Source: an uncultured Alphaproteobacteria bacterium (GTDB taxonomy: Bacteria; Pseudomonadota; Alphaproteobacteria; Methylaequorales; Methylaequoraceae). From it: 64,000 nt of DNA. Of the stretch, positions 62,356 through 64,000 are shown piece by piece. Made by a program: the position numbers and the translations under genes. The stretch lies in the NCBI GenBank assembly GCA_902579395.1, contig CACHGK010000003.1, positions 62,001 through 126,000 on the forward strand. The letters run 5' to 3'. How positions within the stretch are numbered: position 1 is the stretch's first letter; each line of letters starts with the position of its first letter. The notes under the pieces were generated by a model, which was given only the letters and a program-made list of their open reading frames with translations, ran no database searches and was not told the origin of the DNA.

Positions 62356-63636
62356 ATGAAAATTAGTAATAAATTATTTAATGACCAACAATTAAGTCAA
62401 TTTTCCAAAAATATGGAAAAAATTCAGAAGATTCAGGATAAGATTTCTTCTGGTAAAAATATAATATTTGCTTCAGATGATCCGGTTGGAGCTGTCCAAC
62501 TTTCTGGTATGAAGGATGTGCTAGGAAAAGTTGATAGATTTATAGAAAATGCAAATATTGCTCGTGATAGGTTGCATTTAATGGACGCAACTATGGAGGC
62601 GGTAAATAATGTTTTTATAAGAGCTAATGAATTAGCAATCCAAGCTTCAAATGATATCTACGGCGTATCAGATAGAGAGGCGATAGCGATAGAATTTGAT
62701 GAAATGAAAAGTGAATTAATGACACTTGCCAATACTCAAGATTCAACGGGAACTTACATATTTGCTGGTTTTAAGACTAAAACAAGTCCATTTAAAATGA
62801 ATTCAGATGGAGCAGTAAAATATCACGGTGATCGCGGCGTATTAAACCTCCAGTTGACTGAATCTAGATTAGTAGAAACTACAATTGATGGTGGTACTGT
62901 TTTCCAAGATATCGTGACATCAGAGGGTGTTTCGACTGATTTATTTGGTGCTATTGATAACATTAGTAGATCAATTAGGACTGCAAGTGGTGGTGTTGAA
63001 TCAGCAAAAGCCGAAGGCATGGCAAAAATGACCTTAACTAATGCAGACCCTGGTACATATGCATTCACGATCAAATCTGGAACGAAATCACATGATTTTT
63101 CTCTAAATATAACTGGAAATGATTTGAGTGACGTAGCTACGGCAGTTAATTCAGCAAATTTAGACATAACAGCCACACTTGAAGACTCAAATAAAACACT
63201 TAAACTTGTTAATAGTTTTGGTCATGATATTGAAGTCAGTGATTTACAAATTACAGGTATTGACAAAGCACAAATACAACCAACATCATTCTTTACATTT
63301 CAACCGGTTGATGCAGCAGATAACAAACTAGGTAATCAACAATCAATATTTGACAAAGACCAAACAATAGCAAGTCGTCTTGATGAAATTGTTACAATTC
63401 AGAGTCATGTCTCTAATCAAAGAGCAAAAGTTGGTGCTCGTATTAATAGTGCTGAAAGAATAGGTGACGTGTTACAAGAAAGAAAAATTTTAATAAGTAA
63501 AGATATCAGCGACATTCAAGATGCTGATCTTGCTACACTTGTTACAAGTCTTCAAGCGCAACTTACAAGTCAAGAAGCCTCTCAAAAATCTTTTATAAAT
63601 ATAACAAAGTTGAATTTATTTGATTTTTTAAGTTAA
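62356..63636 (+). CDS. flgL: Hook-filament junction protein FlgL (HAP3), extended
   Basis: Second junction protein, next to the filament. The flagellin-like N-terminus (LSQFSKNMEKIQKIQDKISS, GKNIIFASDDPVGAVQL) and C-terminus (DADLATLVTSLQAQLTSQEA) identify it; the N-terminus fixes the start at 62356. At 426 residues it is about 100 longer than usual. The extra middle contains a flagellin-IN-like motif (about 254-295, DLSDVATAVNSANLDITATL, then LKLVNSFGHDIEV), as found also in FlgK. The gene abuts a convergent hypothetical gene. Confidence 0.94.
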   Translation: MKISNKLFNDQQLSQFSKNMEKIQKIQDKISSGKNIIFASDDPVGAVQLSGMKDVLGKVDRFIENANIARDRLHLMDATMEAVNNVFIRANELAIQASNDIYGVSDREAIAIEFDEMKSELMTLANTQDSTGTYIFAGFKTKTSPFKMNSDGAVKYHGDRGVLNLQLTESRLVETTIDGGTVFQDIVTSEGVSTDLFGAIDNISRSIRTASGGVESAKAEGMAKMTLTNADPGTYAFTIKSGTKSHDFSLNITGNDLSDVATAVNSANLDITATLEDSNKTLKLVNSFGHDIEVSDLQITGIDKAQIQPTSFFTFQPVDAADNKLGNQQSIFDKDQTIASRLDEIVTIQSHVSNQRAKVGARINSAERIGDVLQERKILISKDISDIQDADLATLVTSLQAQLTSQEASQKSFINITKLNLFDFLS

Positions 63637-64000
63637 TTAAATGTAGTCGTCAATTGTTGGCTCTTTTTTAACAATTTCACCTAGCTCGTGTAGATCTTCT
63701 TCTTTTGTTATATCCCATCCTGCAGGAGCTTTTTCAAAATGCCCTGATCTTAAAGAAAAACAATATGCTTTAAAATCTTTAACTGCCTTGTTACTGTTAT
63801 AAATTCTTTCTTTGTCTCCTTTAAGAGAATTTTTAAATATACCCTTAATCTTTCTTTCACTTCTGCCATCAAATTTAAATTTCCAATAAACATAGTTTAT
63901 AGCTAGTTCATGAGCCTCAAACATTGGGTTTTTTCTTTCTGAAAGAAATCTGAGAATTTCTTCGGCTGGACCGGCTATCTCAACCTCCTCTATACTTTTA
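63637..64000 (-). CDS. Hypothetical protein (C-terminal part; runs off right edge)
   Basis: The frame is open from 64000 to a stop at 63637, giving 120 visible residues; an internal ATG at 63924 is not needed as the start because open frame continues upstream to the edge. The visible part is charged, with a Tyr/Trp/Phe-rich helix (LAINYVYWKFKFDGR) and DFKAYCFSLRSGHFEKAPAGWD. I do not recognise a family. The stop abuts the flgL stop, convergent. Confidence 0.6.
   Translation of the reverse strand, partial: KSIEEVEIAGPAEEILRFLSERKNPMFEAHELAINYVYWKFKFDGRSERKIKGIFKNSLKGDKERIYNSNKAVKDFKAYCFSLRSGHFEKAPAGWDITKEEDLHELGEIVKKEPTIDDYI

Noticed and set aside
4560-64000. TTAA-N7-TTAA matches (CtrA half-sites) at many places
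   Set aside because: With so little G+C these occur by chance everywhere; none stood out by position or extended consensus.

Overview
The window is a dense, AT-rich stretch of bacterial chromosome, almost certainly from a streamlined, probably marine, flagellated alphaproteobacterium. The evidence is the PurS/PurQ/PurL split, a GAAC-N7-GAAC SOS box in front of recA, PopZ-like (DUF2497) proteins, a DksA without the full four-cysteine zinc finger, P- and L-ring flagellar proteins (a diderm), a FlgJ lacking the muramidase domain, and sigma-54 promoters on flagellar genes. I cannot name the species. There are no insertion sequences, prophage genes or CRISPR arrays, and no gene-free gap above 300 bases. 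Many convergent genes overlap at their stop codons.

Layout. 1-4559 (minus): map-purB-purC-purS-purQ-purL, purine synthesis led by methionine aminopeptidase; purL runs off the left edge. 4608-8847: a CinA/MoaB-type protein, two PopZ-like proteins around a small membrane protein, tRNA-Leu(UAA), a DsbA-like oxidoreductase, an HExxH protein and proline iminopeptidase. 8830-14234: a queuosine block, queG, queC-queE-queD, queF-tgt-queA. 14236-17121: argE, nadK, moaA. 17203-24832: a formate block with fdhD, mobA, an oxalate/formate-type MFS carrier and an NAD-linked formate dehydrogenase (FdsA plus a fused FdsG-FdsB). 24864-42222: housekeeping genes (GmhB-like phosphatase, dksA, recA, alaS, icd, a LysM protein, psd, pssA, an RND efflux pair, a Ppx/GppA-like gene, rlmE, guaB, guaA).

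42251-53633 is an accessory surface-modification region: three methyltransferase-like proteins, a PhyH-type dioxygenase, a TPR-glycosyltransferase, the flagellin lysine methylase FliB, an O-antigen ligase/polymerase with tiny upstream genes, YjbQ, a thioredoxin-fold protein, a haloacid-dehalogenase-like protein and a TPR-sulfotransferase. 53677-63636 holds sixA and flgG-flgH-flgI-flgJ-flgK-flgL. FlgK is gigantic (1,696 residues).

Most interesting result: four sigma-54 (-24/-12) elements with exact GG-N10-GC spacing lie in front of flgG, flgL, fliB and the TPR-sulfotransferase gene. In the last three the predicted transcription start falls on, or one base before, the ATG, so these would be leaderless sigma-54 mRNAs. 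The shared promoter places a sulfotransferase and FliB in the flagellar regulon and suggests a flagellar modification system that combines lysine methylation, possible sulfation and glycosylation. This is an inference from promoter geometry and gene context, not proof.
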